A stretch of 6,858 nt of DNA, taken from NCBI GenBank assembly GCA_945637225.1, contig CALZDE010000113.1, positions 1 through 6,858 of the forward strand, given 5' to 3'. The notes under the pieces are model-generated. The model ran no database searches. It saw only the letters and a list, made by a program, of their open reading frames with translations, and was not told the origin of the DNA. Both the position numbers and the translations under genes were made by a program. Shown in pieces: positions 1 through 6,485 of the stretch. The stretch is from an uncultured Selenomonadaceae bacterium (lineage in GTDB: Bacteria > Bacillota > Negativicutes > Selenomonadales > Selenomonadaceae). The first letter of the stretch is position 1. Each line of letters opens with the position of its first letter.

Positions 1-39
1 TCTAAGGAAATTAGAATAGATAATATTAGTTTTAAGTAA
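1..39 (+). CDS. Possible C-terminal tail of an upstream gene (partial)
   Basis: Frame 1 is open from the first base to a TAA at 37-39 and encodes only SKEIRIDNISFK. No function can be assigned. The reason to consider it real is position: the stop lies four bases before a good intrinsic terminator, as expected for the end of a transcription unit. Twelve codons without a stop could easily be chance, so the call rests on the terminator context alone. Confidence 0.33.
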   Translation, partial: SKEIRIDNISFK

Positions 40-43
40 AGAT

Positions 44-80
44 GCCTCTGCGGTGCTTTCACTGCGGGGGCTTTTCTTTT
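44..80 (+). terminator. Intrinsic terminator or leader hairpin upstream of the DUF4127 gene
   Basis: GCCTCTGCGGTG (44-55) pairs with CACTGCGGGGGC (60-71) around a CTTT loop. The stem has 12 base pairs, three of them G-U wobbles, and is followed by the tail TTTTCTTTT (72-80). This is the form of a rho-independent terminator reading left to right and probably ends the upstream transcript. Only 19 bases separate the tail from the next start codon, too few for a separate promoter. The DUF4127 gene therefore must be reached by read-through, or this hairpin acts as a leader attenuator. Confidence 0.75.
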
Positions 81-99
81 AAGATTTTGGGAGAGAATA

Positions 100-1701
100 A
101 TGAAAAGAATTTTATCTTTATTGTGCTGTTTTTTTATGTCTTTGCTTGCAATAGCTCCCCTAAATGAAGCAGAAGCAGTAAGCAAGGGAAAAATAGTTTT
201 TGTACCGCATGATGACAGACCAACATCAGGGGCGGAATCAGCCGAGCCTTTGGAAATGTTAGGCTATGAAGTGGTAATGCCGCCTTTGGATTTACTGGGA
301 GGCCTGGATAAAATAGGCAACCCTGATAAGCTGGCAGAATGGACAAAGGAAAATATAACAGGGGCAGATGCAGTCGTTATTTCCTCGGACTCTATGCTTT
401 ATGGCGGTTTAGTTGCTTCAAGAAGGCATGAGCTGTCGGAAGGAGAACTTCAAAAACGTCTGAATGTAATTTCAGATTTAAAAAAAGAAAATAAAAAATT
501 AAATGTCTACGTTTTTGGTTCTTTAATGCGTACACCTAGCTGTCCAGAAAATGCTGGCAGTGAGGAGCCAGATTATTACAGTATATATGGAGCAGAAATT
601 TTTCAGCGTTCAGCTTTAATGGATAAGGCGGAAATGAATGGCCTTACTGTTAATGAAGATAATAAATTACAGCAATTAAAAAAATATATCCCACAGGATA
701 TATGGAATGACTGGTATAACCGTCGTCAGAAAAATATAGAGGTAACAAAGAAATTAATTGATTTTGCTGATAATGGCACTATTGATTATTTAATTGTAGG
801 CAAGGATGACAATGCTCCTTTGTCTGCAACACACATGGAAAGCCGTCATTTAACAGAATATGCTGTAAATGTTCCTAAGACGAAATTTCAGCTTTTGGCA
901 GGAATTGATGAATTTGCTACTTTATCCTTGACACGTGCAGTAAATAAACACGAAAATATTGTACCAAAAATTAATGTTAGGTATAATATTGGCAAAGGAG
1001 AAAAAACAATACCAGCATTTTCCGATGAAACTATTGGCAGTTCAATTACGAATGAAATAATAATTGTAAATGGTGAAGAAGTCAGTGAACCTGACAAGGC
1101 AGATTTAGTTTTATTAGTAAACACAAATCCAGATGGCAGAACAGGTGATGGCAACGCTTTAGCAGATATGTCAGCCTATACAGATTCTCCTCGTTATGGT
1201 ACTTATGAATTTGCGGATTTAGTGGGGAAAATGTTAAATAGCGGATATAATGTAGCGATAGCGGATATTGCTTTTGCAAACAGCTCAGATAATGCCTTGA
1301 TGAAGGTCATGAAGGAAAGAGATTATCTGATGAAATTAAGGGCTTATGCTGGCTGGAATACTCCAACTAACAGTACAGGCTTTGTTTTAGGTCAGGGCGT
1401 AATGGCATGCAGATTACCTCAGCAGGATTGTCACAGGCTTTTGATGGAACGCTTCCTTGATGACTGGTGCTATCAGGGAAATGTACGTGTTGATACCATG
1501 AATATGCTTTATAATGAATATGGTGTTCATCAGCTGGATAAGCCAATGGGAAGCTGTGAAAAAGAAGCATCTATAAGAACCGCTCAAATGATAAAGAATT
1601 TTGCTGAAAGGAATTTACCGTATTACCCACAGATAAAAGATTTAACATTTTATTTTCCTTGGCATATAACTTTTATTGGCGGTATTAATTTGCCAAAATA
1701 A
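100..1701 (+). CDS. Secreted DUF4127 family protein
   Basis: This 533-residue protein belongs by its motifs to the DUF4127 family (about 500 residues), whose biochemical role is not established. Residues 1-26 form a classical signal peptide: Lys-Arg near the start, a hydrophobic core at about 4-19, and an AEA motif suggesting signal peptidase I cleavage after Ala26, so the mature protein should be exported. Family-like motifs in order are PHDDRPTS (36-43), SSDSMLYGGLVASRR (95-109), GKDDNAPLSATHMESR (234-249), NTNPDGRTGDG starting at 341, VAIADIAFANSSDNAL (385-400), AYAGWNTPTNSTG (415-427) and a C-terminal FPWHITF. The conserved Asp, His and Arg residues in these loops suggest a ligand- or metal-binding alpha/beta enzyme, but that is inference. 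The start is supported by GGGAGAG at 89-95. The helicase gene follows after a short gap, so the two are probably cotranscribed, although no functional link is apparent. The gene is intact. Confidence 0.9.
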   Translation: MKRILSLLCCFFMSLLAIAPLNEAEAVSKGKIVFVPHDDRPTSGAESAEPLEMLGYEVVMPPLDLLGGLDKIGNPDKLAEWTKENITGADAVVISSDSMLYGGLVASRRHELSEGELQKRLNVISDLKKENKKLNVYVFGSLMRTPSCPENAGSEEPDYYSIYGAEIFQRSALMDKAEMNGLTVNEDNKLQQLKKYIPQDIWNDWYNRRQKNIEVTKKLIDFADNGTIDYLIVGKDDNAPLSATHMESRHLTEYAVNVPKTKFQLLAGIDEFATLSLTRAVNKHENIVPKINVRYNIGKGEKTIPAFSDETIGSSITNEIIIVNGEEVSEPDKADLVLLVNTNPDGRTGDGNALADMSAYTDSPRYGTYEFADLVGKMLNSGYNVAIADIAFANSSDNALMKVMKERDYLMKLRAYAGWNTPTNSTGFVLGQGVMACRLPQQDCHRLLMERFLDDWCYQGNVRVDTMNMLYNEYGVHQLDKPMGSCEKEASIRTAQMIKNFAERNLPYYPQIKDLTFYFPWHITFIGGINLPK

Positions 1702-1723
1702 ATTTAAAATTTAGGTGATGGAT

Positions 1724-4393
1724 ATGAAACAAAAGCTAAATAAATTGCAGTATGAAGTAGCTAATGAATTAAAAAGACATATACTTTTAACCGCTTCAGC
1801 AGGTACGGGAAAAACGAATACTCTTTCTCATCGTATAGGAAATATTATTGCATCGAATAAGGCTAAGGGAGAGGAAATTCTATGTCTGACCTTTACCAAT
1901 AAAGCCTGCAATGAAATGAAGGACCGTATCAGCAGTTTAGTGGGTGAAGCTGGAAATGGTGTTACAATACGTACATTTCATAGCTTTTGTTTCGATATTA
2001 TCCGTAGTGAAGCGAAAAAACGCACAGATATTAGCTGGGATTTTGTTATTTTTGATGATGTTGATGAACAGTTATTTTTAACGGAAGTTGTAAATGAATT
2101 AAACGATACTTTTGCTGAAAATTATGCCTTTAATGAAATAAAATGGCCGAATATGATTTTTCAAGGTATCGTAGAAATGGCAAAAATAAAAAGGGCAGAA
2201 CTGAATATTTATAGTGGTGATGAAGAAGCTGATTATAGTCAGGCGATAGAATATATATATCAAAATGAAAAGGAAGCTTTGAAAAATAAATGCTATGATA
2301 AAGGGCATATTTTAGAAAATATACCACGTGAATTTCATCGGTATGGAGCAAGGATTATTACAGAATACGACAGAAAATTAAAAGAAAATCATGGTTGTGA
2401 TTTTACAGATTTGATTGTTAATGCCTATCAGCTTTTGCAGGATAAAACTGTAAGTGATGTATGGTCAGCAAAATACAAATACATAAACGTTGATGAAATG
2501 CAGGATACAAGTAAGCTGGAATATACTATTTTAGAAAAGATATTCGGCAATAGCTGTATTCTTCTTTGCGGTGATTTCTTTCAGACTATATTTCAGTGGC
2601 GAGGTTCGGAACCAGATAAAATTATTAAAAAATTTCAGGAAGATTATCAGCCTAAGAAGGTTGTTTTCTTAGAAAATTACCGCTCTACCCAGCTCCTTGT
2701 AAATGCATCTTTTGAGACATTATCATATTTATTTCCTGAAAATACCAAAATGTATTACCCAGAGGGAATCAGTGCGGTTTCCAAAACAGCAGGAGATAAA
2801 ATAATTCAGTATGAAGCGGCTAATGTAAATACTCAGGCAAGATGGATTTATCGTCAGATTTACAAAATGTATTTAGAACATGGAGAGGATATTCTACAAA
2901 AGGTATGTATTCTCACAAGAACAAATTTTTACAATAAAGATTTATCTGACAGAATGGAAAAAATAGGTGATGAATATCAAGCTAGAAATGATTACAAAAT
3001 TCCATTTATGCTTGTCGACGATTTTAAATTTTTCAGACGACAGGAAATAAAGGATACAGTAGCTTTTCTACGTCTTTTAATTAATAAGCATGATATAGGA
3101 AGTTTGAAAAGAATTATTAAAAGATTTGTTAAGGGTATAGGCAAGGCTTCACTTGATGCAATTAATTCAGAGACCTATCATAAAGCAGGTATTAAGCTGA
3201 CAGACTTTATTGACCCAGTGTGCCATAAGTATGGTGATCCTTATGAGCTGTTAGAAAAGCAGTTAGCAACGGAAAATGTAATTGTTTTTGATGTAGAAGC
3301 AACAGGCATAGAGACAGAAAAGGATGAAATAATTCAGATAGCCGCTATCCGTCTTGATAAAAACGGCAGGATGAAAGAAAAATTTGTGCGGTTTTTAAAG
3401 GCAGGAAAATCTGTTGGCACATCCGAAAAGGTACATGGTTTTTCTGATGAATATCTAGCAGAAAATGGAATAGAGCCAGCAAAAGCATTGAAGGATTTTT
3501 GTGAATTTGCAAAGGATAGTGTGATTGTAGGTCATAATGTTACCTTTGATATTACAATCATGACAAGCCAGCTAAGAAGATTAAAAATGCCATCAGCACA
3601 GTTTATGGGTGTATATGATACCTTAGATATTTTCCGCAGATTTTATCCAAAATTAAAAAATCATAAGCTTGAATATTTGGGTGAATATTGCAAGGTAAAT
3701 CATAAATCAAGTCATGATGCCTTTGATGATATAATGGCGACAGCAGAAATATTAATGTACGCCTTAGAAAAGGATATACGCCCAACAGCAGGCGAAAGAA
3801 GACAGTATATAAGTAATCATTTAGGAAAATTCACTGATTTAACAGAGAAGCTAACTGAATTAAAAAATAAAATAGAAAATAATGCCATAAGCTTAAAGGA
3901 ATTAATTACCTTTGTTATGATGGATTTAGGAATAGTAGAATATTATAATTCAAATAATGAAGATGATAATCAGGAAAATAAGGGCAAACGAATAGAAAAT
4001 CTAAGACAGCTGTTCAGACATGTAAGAAATTTTGAAGGAAAATATAGCAGCAGGAGAGAAGACTTGGAAAAATTCCTGCAATTAGCAAGCTTGTCAAATA
4101 CAGAAATAGATTTACAGCTGAAGGAAAAACCACAGATACCAATTCTGACAGTTCATCAGGTGAAGGGATCGGAATTTGATTACGTATTTATAGCTGATAT
4201 GCTAGATGGCGTTTTTCCAAATGGAATAGCCTACCAGCAAAAGACATTAGAGGAAGAAAAGCGACTTTTTTATGTAGCTATTACCAGAGCAAAGAAAAAA
4301 CTGTATTTGATATATCCTGTATGGGGCAGGAAAAAATCACCTAGTCCATATTTAAAAGCTATTCCAGATAAATTCAAGCATATTGAAACTTAA
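1724..4393 (+). CDS. UvrD/Rep-family (SF1A) DNA helicase with an internal DEDDh 3'-5' exonuclease domain
   Basis: This is an 889-residue cytoplasmic enzyme predicted to translocate 3'-5' on single-stranded DNA and to degrade 3' ends. Helicase motifs, numbered from the ATG at 1724, are: a Q-motif-like start (LNKLQYEVA), Walker A ASAGTGKT (24-31), Ia LTFTNKACNEMKDRI, II DEMQDT (257-262), III GDFFQTIFQWRG (from 283), IV NYRST (318-322), V TVHQVKGSE (809-817) and VI EEEKRLFYVAITRA (843-856). A GIGK helix-hairpin-helix-like turn (471-474) marks the 2B region. Residues about 519-692 form a DnaQ/PolC-epsilon-like exonuclease with all DEDDh residues: FDVEATG (D523, E525), GHNVTFD (D609) and HDAFDD (H664, D669). 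The helicase then resumes, so this is an insertion and not a terminal fusion. GTG 1715 and ATG 1718 are possible upstream in-frame starts. I chose 1724 because AGGTGAT at 1713-1719 matches the anti-Shine-Dalgarno and would overlap the earlier starts. A role in DNA repair, or in defence against foreign DNA, is inference. Confidence 0.92.
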   Translation: MKQKLNKLQYEVANELKRHILLTASAGTGKTNTLSHRIGNIIASNKAKGEEILCLTFTNKACNEMKDRISSLVGEAGNGVTIRTFHSFCFDIIRSEAKKRTDISWDFVIFDDVDEQLFLTEVVNELNDTFAENYAFNEIKWPNMIFQGIVEMAKIKRAELNIYSGDEEADYSQAIEYIYQNEKEALKNKCYDKGHILENIPREFHRYGARIITEYDRKLKENHGCDFTDLIVNAYQLLQDKTVSDVWSAKYKYINVDEMQDTSKLEYTILEKIFGNSCILLCGDFFQTIFQWRGSEPDKIIKKFQEDYQPKKVVFLENYRSTQLLVNASFETLSYLFPENTKMYYPEGISAVSKTAGDKIIQYEAANVNTQARWIYRQIYKMYLEHGEDILQKVCILTRTNFYNKDLSDRMEKIGDEYQARNDYKIPFMLVDDFKFFRRQEIKDTVAFLRLLINKHDIGSLKRIIKRFVKGIGKASLDAINSETYHKAGIKLTDFIDPVCHKYGDPYELLEKQLATENVIVFDVEATGIETEKDEIIQIAAIRLDKNGRMKEKFVRFLKAGKSVGTSEKVHGFSDEYLAENGIEPAKALKDFCEFAKDSVIVGHNVTFDITIMTSQLRRLKMPSAQFMGVYDTLDIFRRFYPKLKNHKLEYLGEYCKVNHKSSHDAFDDIMATAEILMYALEKDIRPTAGERRQYISNHLGKFTDLTEKLTELKNKIENNAISLKELITFVMMDLGIVEYYNSNNEDDNQENKGKRIENLRQLFRHVRNFEGKYSSRREDLEKFLQLASLSNTEIDLQLKEKPQIPILTVHQVKGSEFDYVFIADMLDGVFPNGIAYQQKTLEEEKRLFYVAITRAKKKLYLIYPVWGRKKSPSPYLKAIPDKFKHIET

Positions 4394-4408
4394 TAAATTA
4401 AAAGGTAT

Positions 4409-4446
4409 AAAAAAGCTCTAATCATTGTGATTAGGGCTGTTTTTTT
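4409..4446. terminator. Bidirectional intrinsic terminator between convergent genes
   Basis: AGCTCTAATCA (4414-4424) pairs with TGATTAGGGCT (4428-4438) around a TTG loop. The stem has 11 base pairs with one G-U wobble. A run of T at 4440-4446 follows on the plus strand, and a run of A at 4409-4414 gives the U tail on the minus strand. It lies 20 bases beyond the helicase stop and 10 bases beyond the ATPase stop, so it serves both convergent genes. Confidence 0.85.
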
Positions 4447-4448
4447 AG

Positions 4449-5837
4449 TTAAAATGAAGTTAAATCATAAAGAAGTAAATTATTGTTACTATGAGAATAT
4501 TCTTTTACAGAAGAAGTAAAACCAGATTTGCTATAAAGAACATAAGTCACAGTATTGGCATGAGGAAATATTTGCTGGCTTCTTCGTAATAAATTTTGAA
4601 GTATATCCATATCAATAGGTTCATTTCTCCATTTGCATTCGCCAAGATAAATACCTTTTTTGCCAATTGCGTAAATATCTATTTCATCCTGTTTTTTTTC
4701 AATAGGATTATTACCCCACCAGTGACCTATATGAGAAAATCTGTAAGGAAGATTATGATTTTTCATTTCATTAATTAAATGTTGTTGACATACATCTTCA
4801 AAAACATGTCCTACAAAAGCTGACAGTTGTGGTAGTATTTCTTCATCCATTATTTCTTCTATCATACCGAGCTCTAAATCAGAAATATTAGGGAACAAGA
4901 ATTTATACCAAAAATAAAAAAATGAATCTTTTATTTTATAAATACCTTTTCTTGATGTGACAGGTTCTCCAACAGGCAATTCTCTGCTTATTAATAAAAG
5001 TTCTTGTAATGTATTTAGATATCTTGAACAATGCTCAGAAGAAATTTTAGATTTCCCAATAATTGTATTCATATTGGAAGCACCTGAAGCAATTGCTTCT
5101 ATTATAGCATTGTAATTCATAGGCTCTCGAAGTTCCTGTTTAAGAAGATTTTTAGGTTCTTCGTAAAGATATGACTGTTTTTTGAGAATTTTTTCAAGGA
5201 TATTTTTCTCTATGGATCGTTTATCATCAAACTGTTCAAGATAAAGCGGTATACCACCTAAAATAGAATATGCTTCTATCTGCTGGATTATATTATAATT
5301 AGGAAAGAAAAGCTTGCTTTCTGCAAAAGTAAAAGGTTCTATTCTCATTTGAGCAGTTCGTCTGCCATAAAGGGGACTATTATAACCAAGCACTTCTTTT
5401 TCCATGAAGCTGACTTGTGAACCGCATATGGCTAAAAATAATTTAGTGTCTTTGAGTGCGTGGTCAATTGTATTTTGTAATAAAGATTTTATAGCTTTGT
5501 CTGCTCTGGCAAGATAAGGAAATTCATCAAAAACAACTAGCAAGCGTTCTTCTTTTGCTTTCTCACCTATAAAAAGTAATGCCTGTTCCCAGCTTTCAAA
5601 TGATGGGAGATTTTTTATTTTGAACTTGTTATAAACTTTTTTGGAAAAATCCTTCAGCATAGCAGATGAAGTGGTTTCCTGAGCAGAAAAAAATATGTGA
5701 TTTTTACTTTTACAGAATTCAGAAAGCATAGTAGTTTTGCCAACTCTGCGTCTGCCATAGATAATAACACACTGAAATACATCTTCTGTATATAAATCTT
5801 CCAGTGTAGCAAGTTCATTTTTTCTACCTATAAACAT
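4449..5837 (-). CDS. Archaeal-type AAA/STAND-like ATPase (ATPase_2) with C-terminal DUF234 PD-(D/E)XK-like domain
   Basis: This 462-residue protein has no signal peptide or membrane segment. Numbered from the ATG at 5837, the opening FIGRKNEL is the family's usual N-terminus. Walker A is GRRRVGKT (28-35), Walker B is LLVVFDEFPYL with D104-E105, and a sensor-like ICGSQVSFM follows at about 137-145. YGRRTAQMRIEPF and ILGGIPLYLEQF are further ATPase_2 signatures. The middle (about 230-310) looks like a winged helix, including a conserved-looking ASNMNTIIGKSKIS stretch. The C-terminal DUF234 part contains GHVFEDVCQQHL, then EIDIYAIG (D387) and YLGECKW (E400, K402), which fits the D...ExK core of the PD-(D/E)XK nuclease fold; nuclease activity is not proven for this family. 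GTG 5846 is an alternative start. I prefer ATG 5837 because GGAGAGTGAT just upstream is the natural ribosome site and overlaps the GTG. The cellular role of these ATPases is poorly known. They are often patchily distributed, and a part in element maintenance or defence is only inference. Confidence 0.9.
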   Translation of the reverse strand: MFIGRKNELATLEDLYTEDVFQCVIIYGRRRVGKTTMLSEFCKSKNHIFFSAQETTSSAMLKDFSKKVYNKFKIKNLPSFESWEQALLFIGEKAKEERLLVVFDEFPYLARADKAIKSLLQNTIDHALKDTKLFLAICGSQVSFMEKEVLGYNSPLYGRRTAQMRIEPFTFAESKLFFPNYNIIQQIEAYSILGGIPLYLEQFDDKRSIEKNILEKILKKQSYLYEEPKNLLKQELREPMNYNAIIEAIASGASNMNTIIGKSKISSEHCSRYLNTLQELLLISRELPVGEPVTSRKGIYKIKDSFFYFWYKFLFPNISDLELGMIEEIMDEEILPQLSAFVGHVFEDVCQQHLINEMKNHNLPYRFSHIGHWWGNNPIEKKQDEIDIYAIGKKGIYLGECKWRNEPIDMDILQNLLRRSQQIFPHANTVTYVLYSKSGFTSSVKEYSHSNNNLLLYDLTSF

Positions 5838-5866
5838 TATTATCACTCTCCGATAAGGTAATCGTG

Positions 5867-5892
5867 ATTAGGGTAATTTAAATTACCTTAAT
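5867..5892. promoter_or_regulatory. Operator-like palindrome at the ATPase gene start site
   Basis: The perfect 16-base core GGTAATTTAAATTACC (5872-5887) extends to a 26-base inverted repeat (5867-5892) with one non-Watson-Crick position. It touches the predicted minus-strand -10 element and covers the expected transcription start, where a repressor would act. A third half-site, AAGGTAAT, lies at 5855-5862, in direct orientation to the left arm and 15 bases away from it. The regulator is not evident; no separate DNA-binding regulator is encoded next to it. Without a U tail it is not a terminator. Confidence 0.5.
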
Positions 5893-5919
5893 TCTAACAT
5901 ATAATTATAGTTACCGCAA
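5891..5919 (-). promoter_or_regulatory. Predicted sigma-A-type promoter for the ATPase gene
   Basis: On the minus strand, TTGCGG (-35, plus positions 5914-5919) and TAGAAT (-10, 5891-5896) are separated by exactly 17 bases. A TG lies one base upstream of the -10, giving an extended -10. The -35 matches the consensus at only three of six positions. Transcription would start near 5884, within the palindrome at 5867-5892, leaving a leader of about 45 bases before ATG 5837. Confidence 0.6.
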
Positions 5920-5945
5920 GTAAATTTTTATTATTTTTGTAAAAT

Positions 5946-5974
5946 GTCTTTACGGGGGGCAAATGTGATATAAT
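5946..5974 (+). promoter_or_regulatory. Extended -10 promoter facing the 5990-6118 open stretch
   Basis: TGATATAAT (5966-5974) is a perfect TGnTATAAT extended -10 on the plus strand. The -35 region (GTCTTT at 5946-5951 with 17-base spacing) is poor, and a G-run (5954-5959) sits in the spacer. It could drive the short open stretch downstream or be the leftover promoter of a lost gene. It diverges from the ATPase promoter. Confidence 0.42.
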
Positions 5975-5989
5975 ACAATTTGCGGTATT

Positions 5990-6118
5990 GTGAAAGCAGA
6001 GTCTAATTATTACGATTCACAAAAAGATTTATCATCAGATAAATACAATCAGTCTATGGAAAATTTAATTACTTTTGGTGGAGAAAGAAAAGTTACAGAT
6101 GATCCAAATTTAAAATAA
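5990..6118 (+). pseudogene. Short open stretch, possible remnant of a degraded gene
   Basis: From a GTG at 5990 a frame runs 42 codons to TAA 6116-6118. Its protein reads VKAESNYYDSQKDLSSDKYN, then QSMENLITFGGERKVTDDPN, ending LK: hydrophilic, with no hydrophobic core or recognisable domain. There is no Shine-Dalgarno sequence before the GTG, and an in-frame TGA lies upstream at 5967-5969. An internal ATG at 6056 would give only 20 residues. The ordinary-looking amino acid composition downstream of a good -10 element suggests the C-terminal end of a decayed gene, but a chance frame cannot be excluded. I do not recognise a family. Confidence 0.25.
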
Positions 6119-6147
6119 ATTAAAAATCAATATAGTTTATTCATGCA

Positions 6148-6176
6148 TTGACAATGTTAGTGCTGAGTGTTAAAAT
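6148..6176 (+). promoter_or_regulatory. Near-consensus promoter of the toxin-antitoxin operon
   Basis: A perfect -35 TTGACA (6148-6153), a 17-base spacer and -10 TAAAAT (6171-6176), with TG one base upstream (6168-6169), form a strong extended promoter. Transcription should start near 6183, leaving a leader of only about 18 bases that contains AAGGAGG. Two small dyads lie on it: CATTG-A-CAATG (6146-6156) over the -35, and ATGTACAT (6175-6182) at the start site. These are candidate sites for autorepression by the ribbon-helix-helix antitoxin, the usual control of such operons. Confidence 0.8.
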
Positions 6177-6200
6177 GTACATAAAAAGGAGGCTGATAAT

Positions 6201-6485
6201 ATGGCGGCAACATCAACACTGACTATAAGGACAGATAGTGTACTGAAGCAGCAGGCTTCTGAGCTTTTTGAAAGTTTAGGCATGAATATGTCGATGGCTA
6301 TCAATATATTTTTGAGGCAAGCAGTTATTCATAAAAAATATCCATGCAGTATTGATTCGACTGTTGTGGAAAATCCAGAGAAAACATATCCAGCAGGTTT
6401 CTTTGAGCTTTTTGGTACTGATGTAGATACGGGAATGCAGGAACCAAATGATATTATTATTGAGGCAGAGGATATAGAGTTATGA
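6201..6485 (+). CDS. relB: RelB/DinJ family type II antitoxin
   Basis: This 94-residue protein should bind and neutralise the toxin encoded just downstream and repress their shared promoter. Residues about 4-45 form the ribbon-helix-helix domain: the strand STLTIRTDSVLK, then the helices around QQASELFESLGM and MSMAINIFLRQAV. The phrase LGMNMSMAINIFLRQ is the RelB/DinJ hallmark. The acidic, probably flexible C-terminal part contains YPAGFFELFG and ends in acidic residues (EAEDIEL), a likely toxin-binding segment. AAGGAGG at 6186-6192, eight bases before the ATG, fixes the start. The stop codon overlaps the toxin start within ATGATG, indicating translational coupling. The usual partner of this family is a RelE/YafQ-type toxin, so the PIN-domain partner here is the less typical pairing. 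Confidence 0.93.
   Translation: MAATSTLTIRTDSVLKQQASELFESLGMNMSMAINIFLRQAVIHKKYPCSIDSTVVENPEKTYPAGFFELFGTDVDTGMQEPNDIIIEAEDIEL

Noticed and set aside
1715..1723. Upstream starts (GTG 1715, ATG 1718) for the helicase
   Set aside because: They overlap AGGTGAT, the best ribosome binding site, which is well spaced for ATG 1724.
2099..2351. Overlapping minus-strand open frames inside the helicase
   Set aside because: They are shadows of an AT-rich coding region, rich in Ile, Phe, Tyr and His, with no domain.
4596..4778. Plus-strand 60-codon open frame
   Set aside because: It is antisense to the conserved DUF234 end of the ATPase, with no ribosome site or family resemblance.
5838..5846. GTG start at 5846 for the ATPase
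   Set aside because: It falls inside the GGAGAGTGAT ribosome site; ATG 5837 begins the family-typical FIGR opening.
5939..5953. GTAAA-ATGTC-TTTAC dyad near the plus-strand promoter
   Set aside because: Only five base pairs in AT-rich DNA; too weak to call an operator.
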